A DNA stretch of 64,000 nt from Cyathus striatus (taxonomy: Eukaryota; Basidiomycota; Agaricomycetes; Agaricales; Nidulariaceae): the NCBI GenBank assembly GCA_025738555.1, contig JAOVFP010000003.1:4402001-4466000 (forward strand), given 5' to 3'. Every line of letters begins with the position of its first letter. The first letter of the stretch is position 1. Shown one piece after another: positions 31,244 through 42,780 of this stretch. The notes below the pieces were generated by a model that was not told where the DNA came from, did no database searches, and saw nothing but the letters and a program-made list of their open reading frames with translations. Position numbers and translations under genes: made by a program.

Positions 31244-33660
31244 ATGTCAACACTAAGCACACCAGCGACAGATCCCTACCCGCATCCCAACTGCATCTTA
31301 ATCATTGGCGGGGGACCAGCAGGCCTAATGAAAGTTCCCTTACTCTCCCCCCCCCTGACATCGCCAAACATTGTACAAACAAGTTGTGTTGTATTATTTG
31401 GAGGTCTCAGACAAATACTTAGATAATCAAACTGTTATCAATGTGGTGAAGTCAAGCGAGATGTAATCAAAGTACAGATTTGAAATACAAAGTACTTACA
31501 TACTTGATAGCATTCAAATAGTACTACTACATATTAGATTTAGTACTTTAGTGCATAAGTAAATATTGTAAGGGGTTCAACCATCAGTTTAGGGCTGCTT
31601 TATTCACAAAGCAAGTAAGATATTGTATTAAAAGTATGTAATTTACTGTAATATACACATGTATAAACATAAACAACGACAGTATGTAAGTGGGCGCAGA
31701 CAAATTGGGCGCATAGAACCCGTCCCACCGTTCCCACTTACAAGACACCCAGCGTCGGCTTCAAGCACTCTACTTACCACACGCAGACGCGGTGGACCGA
31801 CACGGTCACCCACCAAGCGGAAGCGCCACTCCACCTCCCACCGGAGCCCCACGCCCCTCTCCCGAGTCCCCACCACGGTCCACCAACCACCCACCTCCCA
31901 CCTCGTACCACCCACTACCCTTTCCTGCCATTCCCTTCCGTCCTTGTGCCCTTGCTTTCGTTGGTCTTGGCGCGTCGCTGGTCATTTGCTGATGTGCCGC
32001 ATTGGGCTGTGGGCGGCGCTGGCCCGATTCTCGGTCTTCTTTCGAAATATGGCTCGGCGCGCTCTGTCTGAAGGGGCCGGCGGGCGACGAGGGGGCGGAC
32101 AATGGGTGTGAGGAGGATAGGTGGAGAGGAGATTGGGAGGGGAGGTAAACGACGTTTGTTGATGCGTTCAACTGAGCGCGTTCTCACACGCACGTGACCA
32201 AAACCGTGAGATCAAATGTTCATTTTTGGAAATGTCAGGGGGGGGGGAGAGTAGGGTGCGCTCGACCGTGTCGAGCTCGTAGAGAGGAGAGACAATATCG
32301 GTGGAGTCTGGTTCGTTCCCCTCCTTCTGCTTAGTTATATCATCGCTCACTGAACCAGGTACCTCGATCCTCCAGATCAATCCCATGGTCCAGCTCACCA
32401 GCACCGCTGGCCCTCTCCCGCATACAAAGGAATGATAGGAAACGTCCTCCCGACCAATCTCTCCTTCCACTCCCTCCCCTTTCCCCAACGTCCAGATCCA
32501 CACCAGCCCTTCCCAACATTATCAGAGACACACGAGTACCTCCTCGCTGTTGCTGCGCCGTACCTCTCCTCTGGTGCAATACGGCTCAATACTGAGGTGC
32601 TGCGCGTGGAAGAGCAGAAGGAGGGGTGGAAAGTCATTTTGAGAGATGTGGTGAGGGAGGAAGTGAGGGAGGAGCGGTGGGATGCTGTGGTAGGTGCTGT
32701 GGGATGGTACGATAACCCCGTGTGGCCAAATACGCCTGGGCTCAATGTCCTTCGTGAGCATGGAGTCGCGAGACATGCAAAAGTGTGGAGAGGACCAGAG
32801 GGGTACGAAGAAAAGGTATATCATCCTTTCCCACTTTCCTTCTCATTCCCGCTAACGACATGTCATAGCGCGTCCTGGTAATCGCCAACGCAAACTCCTC
32901 AAACGACATCGCAGCCCAACTAGTACCTATAGCCCAATCTCCTGTATACCAAAGCATCCGCCGACCAGCGTTCCCGGGCTTCCCAAGTCTTCCCGACGAA
33001 CGAATCGAAATGGTTTCCCCAGTGCAAGAGTACATCTTCCACGACTCAAGCGGTAAGGTCGAAGCGAAATTATCCGATGGACGAAGTATCCCCGATATCG
33101 ACTATGTAATCCTTGGAACGGGGTACAAAGTCTTCCCAGACTTCATACACATCCTCAACACCGAATCCCAACTGGACCCACTAATCACCCCTACAACATA
33201 CCCAAACCGCATCCCACACCTGCACAATCTAATCCTCTATGCGCATAATCCAACGCTGGGGTTCACAGGTGCTCCAATGGCATTCAGACCTTTTACCGTA
33301 TTCGACTTGCAGGCAGCGTGGCTTGCGCTGTGCTGGACACGCACTAACCCTATCATGTACCCCGAAACGACTGAAGGGAGGCTGAAGTATGATGAGGACC
33401 GGATTCGCACAGTTGAAGAGTGGTGCAGCGGGATTGATAATCCCAGTGCGTTGATGGTGTATAATGTGCTTGGGATGGGAGAGGAGGATTATGCAAGCAT
33501 GTTGAGGGCGGAGGTGGTTGCCGTTCGCCCGGAGCTTGGGGAGGTGTTGCCTGTTTGGAGTGAGGAGAGTAGGCAGGCGAGGGATAGAATGTTTGTGGCC
33601 AAGTTGGACGCTTTGCGGTGGGCTAAAGATGGGCATGGGGAGGGAGAGGCGAGTGGTTGA
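31244..33660 (+). pseudogene. flavin-containing monooxygenase, interrupted in the FAD motif
   Basis: FMO-type enzymes oxygenate N- or S-containing substrates using FAD and NADPH. The gene starts MSTLSTPATDPYPHPNC and reaches the FAD Rossmann motif ILIIGGGPAGLM. Then 31334-32254 is an insertion. Coding resumes with DRVELVERRDNIGGVW, the second half of the same motif. Introns: 32311-32358 (48 nt, VW-YLDPPDQ) and 32816-32868 (53 nt, EEK-RVLVIA). Later motifs: VVGAVGWYDNPVWPNTPG, NADPH-site-like VLVIANANSSNDIAAQL (the first Gly of the usual GxGxxG is Ala), and ILGTGYKVFPDF. It ends at 33660. About a dozen residues seem to be missing at the insertion. Unless the insertion is spliced out, the gene is dead. 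Confidence 0.8.
31334..32254. mobile_element. TIR insertion of ~0.92 kb in the monooxygenase gene
   Basis: Left end CTTACTCTCCCCCCCCC then TGACAT; right end, reversed, CTACTCTCCCC... then TGACAT. No clear target duplication. The left 300 bp is AT-rich and 31680-32200 is GC- and CpG-rich. Read as GT (31334) to AG (32254) it would be a 921-nt intron with phase 0 on both sides. Overlapping frames inside (e.g. 31659-32111) have skewed Pro/Arg/Ser composition and no motifs. Confidence 0.7.
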
Positions 33661-34320
33661 ATGGTTTATATGCTATTTCATTGGTATATTTGTTACAATT
33701 ATTCTGGCTGTATGTTTTCAGTCAACTAGACTCTCGAGAAATAAAGAGAACATACTATATATTAACCAAAATTCCATCCATCCAGTATTCCGAGTGAATA
33801 GTTCAATCAGCAAGGAGACCTCAAGCACGAAACCGAACCTAGGCTGAGGCTGAGGTAGCGGATAGCGTGGGCGCAGCATCTGAAACAGCAGTGAGTAAAA
33901 TCTTGCCTAAGTTGTGGGGGACGAGACTCACTCGACGCGTCAAGACTAACAGGCGGGTGTCGGAGTTCGTCTCGGCCCCAGTAACAATTAGCGAAATTGG
34001 GAGATGTGCACTTCGTGAACAGCCTCACCCATACCCAGCGAATAATCCAGTAGGCAGATAGATTATAGAACGTATCAATGACCACAACAGTAAAAAGCAC
34101 AACTTAATAATATTACTAGAGTACTGTACCATTACAACCAAGTGTTCATGCGTTTTTAGCTAGTGTTGCGCTGGTTGGCAATGAAACAGACAAATGTTGT
34201 CATAGCAGCACGTTACTTCAAAAGCGACAGGTGACATGTGGCATTGCAAGTATCCATCTACATCCAATGCATAGCCAACATATAGGCTGGAGGTGTATAT
34301 GGTATATTAAGTCAATGAAT
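33661..34320. other. no gene seen
   Basis: 3' flank of the monooxygenase, then unique sequence. The frame at 33867-34061 has no motif. Confidence 0.45.
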
Positions 34321-36590
34321 AAGAACGGTGTTTGCTCTGCGTGAATGGTGTAAGGGTGTTACACTCATCCAATCAATGGCGACACGTGGGGAGGATGGAA
34401 AAGATGCAGAGTATGTACCGTTGAATGCTGCAGACAGCTATCTCGTTAACAACTCCTCAAAGACAGTATTCACTTCAGTACTCACGGGGGCCACTACTCC
34501 AAGTCACTTTACACGAAAGCCTTCAAGGCAATCAGTCGCTGCTACAGCAAAGTACTGATGTACACCGAGAATGTAGAATCTGAAAACTTCATTGCACTTA
34601 AAGACAATGTATCCCAGAGGCGCACCCACTGCTACGATAGTAGAGTAGACAAACCGCGACGCGTTTCCGTTGTCCAAGGATACAATGATCTAGAGCCTCT
34701 AGATCCTACCGTGCTGAATGGTCCAGGTTTATGAGTTAGTAGGCGAAGCTACAACCCTACAGCCACGGCCCGGTACAGTGGTATCTTCCGAGGATAGAAG
34801 TCCATCACATGCTCTTGATTGAGAGAGGTGCCAGTCGCAGCGGGCGACAGGGGGCATCTTCAGCGTAAAATATAACGAGGAAGGTCGGCGTTATCCTGGA
34901 TATCGCTTTGCAATTACAGCAGATGGGAGTGATCCTCTATTTATTACGCTTTCAATGGATTCATCCTCGAGAACGTAGTTATATACTTACACAGCTTGAA
35001 GCATAAAAGGCTGAACGCTGTGTAGGTATCGAGCTACAGTGAAGTGTCCTGAGCGAGACGACAGCTTCAAGCCATCCAGTAGTACGAATAGCTCTTACAT
35101 TACACGCTTGTGAGTGAGGCGAAGAGAGCGCTTCCAAACAGTCTATGTTTAGGATTGGATAAGTGAAGCCACCGCCCGAGAGCCAGGCGAAGGTAGCTTC
35201 CGAGGTCAAAAGTCCATGATATGCCATCTTGAGAGAGTGGCGTTAAGGAAGGTGGCAGCCGCAGAGGGTGACTGAGGCTATCTACAGCGAGGAGTGTGGT
35301 GAGGAAGGATGGTGTTATCCTAGCTATTACTTCGCGATCTCAGTAGATGGAGAACACCCCTCTTCAGCCGATCACGCCTTCAGTAGCTTCATTCCTGGCG
35401 AATATATGTGTATAGAAGTTCATAGCGAAACCCGTGCGATTGGCACGAAACGCTAAACGTGGTGCGTGTACCGAGATACAGCGAAGTGTTGTGAGCAAGG
35501 CGAGAGCTTCAAGTTATATACAGCTGCCCGAATAGTTCTTGCGGCACAGGCTTGCGGGTAACACGAAGGGTAAGAGTGGGGACAGCTTCCCTCGTTAACA
35601 CCGCTTCAGAATTGGTATTCACATCAGCGCTCGCTTCAGTACCAACTGCATTATGCACCTCGTCGCGAGACAGCGGTAGAGAAAGAGCAACTGTAACTGT
35701 ATTCAAGTTAAGGACGTTGTGGATGAACCACTATAAAAGACGTACCTTTAAAGTTCTCCCCCTCACTACCCTGCAGTCCAGAGGCCATACCTCCCCCCTC
35801 GCAGAGAAAGATCCCCCTCAAAGAGCTGGGGAAATTCCGCGCTGCCCCCTACGACATCCATAACCATCGGTAATAGCTCCAAAATACGTTCATTATGTCA
35901 ACCCGCGCGTGGATATACGCATCCGGAACTGAGGAAACTATTCGTGTTCAAGGATCAGGTTGGCGTTTAGAAAGGCTCGTCTTGGGCGCAGTATTCAGTG
36001 GCATGTCATCTCGAGCAGGTGGGATTAAGGACGTTGTGCATACGAGCAGCACTGTCAGATCTCTGACTGGTAGCCATGGCCCGTGTAGAGCAGCCACGCA
36101 CGGCTCGTAACGAAAGAGCACGATCACGCTACGATGTGCTCTCCTCCAACACACGAGTGCTACTCCCGCCACTAGTTAGAGGTGAGCATCCAGGTCTCTC
36201 CAATCCTAGAACGAAACCATGTCTCAATGAATCCCGCGGAGTGTGGAGAAGAGATCACAGGGATAACTTACCCCATCAAAGCCGCAGAGGAAAAGCAGAG
36301 CTCATGGAGCATCTACATTTCCGTACAGAATGGCCGAAACGAAAGTCCTCGTCAACGAGAAGATTGTATGTACGCCGTACGCAAGGCTAGCGTACACGAA
36401 CGAAAATAGAATTTATCTCAGCATAACCCCAGGAAACAGGCATCGGAGGGGTATTCACGATACCGTACCACACCTGCAACGAGGTACTGGAAAAGACGAA
36501 AGTTCTCTAGAGCACAAATGGCACCATGCTTCAGTCCAAACCCGAAAGGAGGAATCAACCAAGAATCAACGTACCAATAGCCTTAGATAA
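34321..36590. repeat. diverged tandem segments, unexplained
   Basis: 34741-35160 and 35161-35520 are diverged direct copies. Landmarks are GAAGGTAGCTTCCGAGG-like, AAGTCCATGATATGCC-like and GCGAAGTG...GCGAGAGCTTCAAG blocks. Segments near 34440-34560 and 35580-35700 share a frame: LVNNSSKTVFTSVL against LVNTASELVFTSAL. A third block near 36230 shares AECGEEITGITYP with EECGEEGWCYPSYY at 35285. GC is higher than in the flanks. Possibly a decayed tandem gene family. No intact gene found. Confidence 0.5.
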
Positions 36591-37340
36591 CCAGTACCCT
36601 TCCCCACATCTCTCGACTCCTTGATAAAGTCCACCTGCCCCACGTTGTCTTGTTGTGTATGCGGTTGTGCGCTGGCGCTGCAAGATCCAAAGTAAGCAGC
36701 AAAAAGCCCTCTGTCGTGGACTGCAAACAAAGGCGTCGAACATCTACCGTAGCAAGAGGAGAGTGAATCAGTCCAAGCAAACGACAAATTAAGGAGTAGA
36801 AACACACACATACATCATACGTACCCAGAGTCTTGTAAGGGGACCTGGCCCATTTATTCTCCGCCCCATTAGAGGATCCGGCATTGAGGGCAGCATTATC
36901 GTTATGGTCGGTTCCAGCTGTGTCTTTCCTGGTGGGTTAGAGGCATAGAAGGAATGCAGTGTGACCAGGGAGAGGGTCGAAGGGTCGGGGGCTCGGAACG
37001 GGGATTGAGACGATGGCCAAAGGACGTTAAGGATTAGGCGGTGCGCCATTCGCATGGCCTGTTGCATTTCCGGTTGATGTTAAGTTAATTTGGACGTAAA
37101 TGCGCGGTATTGCATCTGTACCAGTCCTGCTTCGTCAGTGCATCACAAAAACGAATGGAAGGCAAGCCGACCTAAAGTAGGATAGTAAGCCTGCTGCAGA
37201 ACAACGCTGCACCGATCTCGTCACCCTCCAGCGCGTCAGTTTACGGCTTCCCCATCCTCTCCCGTTTGTCGGCCTTGAACAGCGAGGTAACTCTTTTGAT
37301 AAAGCCTCTCCCGATCTTTCAGACCCTTGCGCAGGTGTCA
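36566..37340 (-). pseudogene. possible spliced gene, unrecognised
   Basis: Minus-strand frames at 37067-36789 (LILNVLWPSSQSPFRAPDPS, TLHSFYASNPPGKTQLEPTI) and 36730-36580 (PLFAVHDRGLFAAYFGSCSA, VDFIKESRDVGKGTGYLRLL) look protein-like. They are separated by a plausible 85-nt GT-AG intron. Upstream, 37330-37240 encodes LKDRERLYQKSYLAVQGRQT. Exon frames are not all reconcilable and I recognise no family. Confidence 0.3.
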
Positions 37341-37344
37341 ACAT

Positions 37345-38599
37345 ACAAAATGCCGAAGGTTGAAGCAGAGGGAACTCGGGAAGCGAGATGTTGCAACTTG
37401 GACTATGATAGTTTTGCCGGTTACGAAGAAGCGTAGAGGCCTGAGGGTGAGGGGAGCTTATAGATAACGGTCATAGATTGCAATGGAATGTGGCAGGGAG
37501 ACGTACCTAATAGCAATGGAGTTCGACCATAGGCTCCGTCTTAACCCAGAATGGATTAAGCCTGGGCATGTTCCCTCTGCACTCGCTACGTCAAACGATG
37601 GCGCGTACACGTCAAGCCCCGACAGGCAACGGAGGGAGGAGGTAAATATGGTTCTTCTAGCGCCATCCGGAACTTTGAGCTGAGAGCGAGAGAGTGGACA
37701 AGCGATTCAATGCTACATTCCAGTGTCCGAGGCTGAGCTGGAGTGGATGACTTAGAAAGAGCAAATGACGGGATCACAGTGCTGAGAGTGCTCACAGGCG
37801 GTCATACTACATGGTTGGCTGGGATTCAAAGTAGATTGAACGACGAGATGGATTGATCGATGCACAACACTTTGTGTACATTACGTAAGAAAACAGTTAG
37901 TCACACGACCGTTAAGCTACGCCGCGACGCGCGCATGCCCTTTCAGTTCAATCTTTAATTCCGTTTTGACCTTCGAATAGCACTTATGTCTAAAACATTT
38001 GTTATCCATTCAATTAACGAAATAAACCTGTTTTCTTTGACTAAGCGTGAGTTTGTGAGAGAGAATAAGTAGGACCGGTGTGCATTCGATATTCTGTTAA
38101 GTTGTCAGACTTGTCTCCCATGTATTAATGTGCGCTTCTCGCATGAATTAGGAAAATGTTCACACCCATGTCTTCGTCTTACTTATCTTTGATCAATCGG
38201 TGTGCGCCTCTCTCGCCTGATGTACACGGCGTTCTCACATTTGACATCTTCCATGTCACTGCCCTTTGATTATCAGATATGAGCTAGGAAGCAACACGTG
38301 TAGTAAGTCTTCTATTGGTTCTTCCACTGGTCTCGTGGTCATTCCACATTGGCGCTCATAATATTTATAGCACGCATGTGTGATAAATCGAGGACCACGC
38401 TGTCCAATTGCCGAACAGACAAGAAAATCTACAGGCATGCTATTAATGTCCTCTATGATTATCAGCGCGTGATGCAGGCCTGTGCATGGGTTTAAAATGA
38501 CAGCATAGCAACATCAACATGTTTCTTCCCCCCCTCTCTTTGTGAACCTCAACATCCTAAGCTCGTACCTACAAACTCGACTATAAGTGATTTGAACCA
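37345..38599. other. no gene seen; 5' flank of the NLR gene
   Basis: Moderate-GC sequence falling to AT-rich near 38000. 38520-38599 is a C/T-rich leader typical of fungal promoters, directly before the NLR start. Confidence 0.45.
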
Positions 38600-41500
38600 A
38601 TGGCTACCATATCTGCATCAAGCACTGAAATGCTCAAAAATGTACATAATCCAACCATTCAAAATTCAAACTTCACTGCTGCTGGTCGAGATGTTATTAC
38701 CAATATTAATGATGGGGGTGCAAATGAAATTGTGCTCAAGCTTGGTTTACTAAAGCCAGTATCTCATGATCATTATTATGTTCCTTGCTGTATGGAAGGC
38801 ACCAGAAAGAGCTTGTTTGATAATATGGATAAATGGCTTCTTAACTTTGGTATGTATAATCTGTAATACTAAACTTTAATCATATATTCAACTATTCTCA
38901 CTATTAGATGAGTCAACACCAAATATAATGTGGATTACTGGGTATCCTGGAAGTGGGAAATCAGCTATTGCATCTAGTTGGGTTTCCAAGCTCTCTGGCT
39001 CTCAAAGACTCTGTGGCTACCACTTTTTCAAAAGGGATGATGCAGTTCTTGGTGATCCCTGCACTATTTGGCGAACAATAGCAGCAAATATAGCCTCTAA
39101 ACACACATTGATTGCTGAAGCAATGGCCAAAAAGTTGGATAATACTTTTAGAATTCAAGATATTAAATGGCACTTTGATAATCTTATTTCCACAAGCTTC
39201 ATTGAATATCTGAATCAACTTCACAATCCAGTAGTTATTGTTGATGCATTAGATGAATGCAGGGCTTCAGATGATAAGCATATTTTTATGAACACATTAT
39301 CCTCTTGGTCAAAATTGTCAAAAAGGTGTAAACTTATAATTACTGGAAGGTCTGGTTCAAAGCCAATAGGGCTAGAAAATGCCAAAATATGCATTGATTA
39401 TGAGTTAGAAATTGATTCAAGTCCAGGATCAGAAATTAACAGTGATATCATATTTTATATACAAAGAAAATTTGAAGAATCTTACTCTTGGCTGAACTGG
39501 AAGCCAAGTGATGAGGCTTTGAATGCAATGGCAACAAAGGCTTCTGGAATGTTCATTTGGGTCTACACAGCTGTTAAATTTATTATTTCAGATCAACAAG
39601 GCTTGATATCTCCAAAGAAAAAGATGAGAAAAATCATGGAAAATCAAGAAGAGAGTACAGTGTCTGACATTGATAATTTGTATATTCAAATCCTGAAAAT
39701 ATCATTTGAAGCTTGGAGTGAGATAGACAAACTAACTGCTCAGAATGTTTTGGGGTTAATAATACTTGCAAAAGTTTCATTAACTGTAAATGATATATAC
39801 AACTTCATTTGTGAAGGTGAAGATGAAGATCTTGAAGATGATATTCAAGTAATTCTGAAATGTTTACAGCCTGTGGTATCTGCAAATAATGGAAATGTGG
39901 CTACAAGGCATTTGTCATTTGTTGAATTCTTAACAGAAAGATGTAACATGGATCAGTACAAAGTTAACAAAACAACATACAACATTAAACTGCAAATAAA
40001 AATATATAAAATATTAAATAAAGAACTAAAGTTCAACATTTGTAATTTAGAAACATCATATAAAAAAAATCAAGACATAGAAAATTTACCTGAAAGGATC
40101 CAGGATTGCATACCAAGTCATTTGCAGTACTGCTGCATTTATTGGCTTTCACATGAAATGAACATTAAATGTCTAGAATATAAAACAGAAAGAATAGAGG
40201 AGAAAATAGAATTTTTATATAAAAAATTTCTATATTGGCTTGAAGTCATGAGTTTACTAAATGAAATACCTAAGGCTTTGGGTCTACTTAAAGAATTGAA
40301 AGATTGTCAAAATGTAAGTACAATAAAAACTAGCTTGGATTAGACACTGAATTAAATATATAAAGCATGAAAAAATATTTGAAGAATTTATTAATGAAGC
40401 AATTCAATTTATATTACATTTCAATGTTCCAATAACAACAAGTGCACCACATATTTATCTTTCAGCATTGCCATTTACTCCGAAAAAATCAGTTATTTAT
40501 GATAAATATCATAAAATATTTGAAAATACTATTTTCAGACAGAGTGACATGAAAGAAGATTGGAGATATCAAGGAAGTGAAGTTTACCATCATACATCAC
40601 CAGTGATGAGTTTGGCTATTTCATCCAATGGAAAGCAAATTAGTGTTGGGTACCAAAATTACACAGTTAGTATATGGGACATCAGAACTGGAAAAAAGAT
40701 TGCTGGCCCATTTAAAGGTCACACAAAAGCAGTCACATCAGTAGCATTTTCTCCAGATGGAAAGCAAGTGGTATCAGGCTCATATGATCAAACTGTGAGA
40801 ATATGGGATGTGGAGAGTGGAACAATTGCTGCTGGTCCATTTGAAGGTCACACATCTTTAGTCACATCAGTAGCATTTTCTCCAGATGGAAAGCAAGTGG
40901 TATCAGGCTCACATGATCAAACTGTGAGAATATGGGATGTGGAGAGTGGAACAATTGCTGCTGGTCCATTTGAAGGTCACACATCTTTAGTCATATCAGT
41001 AGCATTTTCTCCAGATGGAAAGCAAGTGGTATCAGGCTCACATGATCAAACTGTGAGAATATGGGATGTGGAGAGTGGAACAATTGCTGCTGGTCCATTT
41101 GAAGGTCACACATCTTTAGTCACATCAGTAGCATTTTCTCCAGATGGAAAGCAAGTGGTATCAGGCTCACATGATCAAACTGTGAGAATATGGGATGTGG
41201 AGAGTGGAACAATTGCTGCTGGTCCATTTGAAGGTCACACAAAAACAGTCACATCAGTAGCATTTTCTTCAGATGGAAAGCAAGTGGTATCAGGCTCATA
41301 TGATCAAACTGTGAGAATATGGGATGTGGAGAGTGGAACAATTGCTGCTGGTCCATTTGAAGGTCACACAAAAACAGTCACATCAGTAGCATTTTCTCCA
41401 GTTGGAAAGCAAGTGGTATCAGGCTCATTTGATCAAACTGTGAGAATATGGGATGTGGAGAGTGGAACAATTGCTGCTGGTCCATTTGAAGGTCACACAT

Positions 41501-42780
41501 CTTTAGTCACATCAGTAGCATTTTCTCCAGATGGAAAGCAAGTGGTATCAGGCTCATCTGATCAAACTGTGAGAATATGGGATGTGGAGAGTGGAACAAT
41601 TGCTGCTGGTCCATTTGAAGGTCACACAAAAACAGTCACATCAGTAGCATTTTCTCCAGATGGAAAGCAAGTGGTATCAGGCTCATCTGATCAAACTGTG
41701 AGAATATGGGATGTGGAGAGTGGAACAATTGCTGCTGGTTCATTTGAAGGTCACACAAGTTGGGTTACATCAGTAGCATTTTCTCCAGATGGAAAGCAAG
41801 TGGTATCAGGCTCATATGATCAAACTGTGAGAATATGGGATGTGGAGAGTGGAACAATTGCTGCTGGTTCATTTGAAGGTCACACAAGTTGGGTCACATC
41901 AGTAGCATTTTCTCCAGATGGAAAGCAAGTGGTATCAGGCTCATATGATCAAACTGTGAGAATATGGGATGTGGAGAGTGGAACAATTGCTGCTGGTCCA
42001 TTTGAAGGTCACACATCTTTAGTCACATCAGTAGCATTTTCTTCAGATGGAAAGCAAGTGGTATCAGGCTCACATGATCAAACTGTGAGAATATGGGATG
42101 TGGAGAGTGGAACAATTGCTGCTGGTCCATTTGAAGGTCACACAAAAACAGTCAGATCAGTAGCATTTTCTCCAGATGGAAAGCAAGTGGTATCAGGCTC
42201 ATCTGATCAAACTGTGAGAATATGGGATGTGGAGAGTGGAACAATTGCTGCTGGTCCATTTGAAGGTCACACAAAAACAGTCACATCAGTAGCATTTTCT
42301 CCAGATGGAAAGAAAATGGTATCATGCTCATATGATGAGACTGTGAGAATATGGACTATGGAGAGTGGAACAATTACTGCAGATCCCTTTGAAGATTGCA
42401 CAAATTCAGTTACATCAGTTGCACTTATACCATATGCACAGCAAATGGTGCCAGGCTTGCAGAATATTAGAAAGTTACAATTAACAGGTGTGTAATCTTT
42501 GTGGTCAATAGCTATAATTTGTTAAAATATCAGTTATACAGGTCATCTTAGCAATTTACTTTCACTTGGAGGCCCTTCAATTTATACTTCATGTTATAGA
42601 AATGGCTGGACTACAGATAAGACAGGCAATTTACTTTTCTGGGTTCCTGACTATTTAAGGTCTGGTTTATGTGACTTTGGAACCATTTTGATTATAGGTC
42701 CACACATTTCATGCAGGTTAGATCTTTCAAAATTTCATCATGGGTCATATTGGATATGTTGTATTACTTCCTCATTGTAA
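38600..42780 (+). CDS. NACHT-WD40 NLR-like protein (HET-E/HNWD type), ~1338 aa
   Basis: Four exons: 38600-38849, 38908-40313, 40366-42487 and 42542-42780. The three introns (58, 52 and 54 nt) are all GT-AG and restore one frame. The N-terminus has a short motif (TIQNSNFTAAGRDVITNI, residues ~20-37). The NACHT NTPase has Walker A GYPGSGKS (~95-102) and Walker B VVIVDALDEC (~192-201). A helical linker follows to ~660. Then come one degenerate WD unit, 13 near-identical 43-residue WD40 repeats (~666-1224) and one degenerate unit. The tail NGWTTDKTGNLLFWVPDYLR...LDLSKFHHGSYW is the conserved C-terminus of this class. Fungal proteins of this architecture sense non-self and trigger incompatibility or cell death. 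No stops or frameshifts, so it is likely functional. Confidence 0.9.
40705..42381 (+). repeat. 13 near-identical 129-bp WD40 repeats
   Basis: Unit GPFEGHTxxVTSVAFSPDG then KQVVSGSxDQTVRIWDVESG then TIAA. Nucleotide identity between units is very high. Differences concentrate on the two residues after GHT (KA, SL, KT, SW) and the residue before DQ (Y, H, F, S). In order: KA/Y, SL/H, SL/H, SL/H, KT/Y, KT/F, SL/S, KT/S, SW/Y, SW/Y, SL/H, KT/S, KT/Y. Confidence 0.95.

Noticed and set aside
31659..32200. Pro/Arg-rich genes in the GC-rich insertion
   Set aside because: Frames overlap on both strands, lack motifs and lie between the inverted ends of the insertion.
36566..37067. Acyl-CoA thioesterase-like gene
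   Set aside because: A faint impression from TLHSFYASNPPG, but no catalytic motif and frames that do not splice cleanly. Kept only as an unrecognised candidate.
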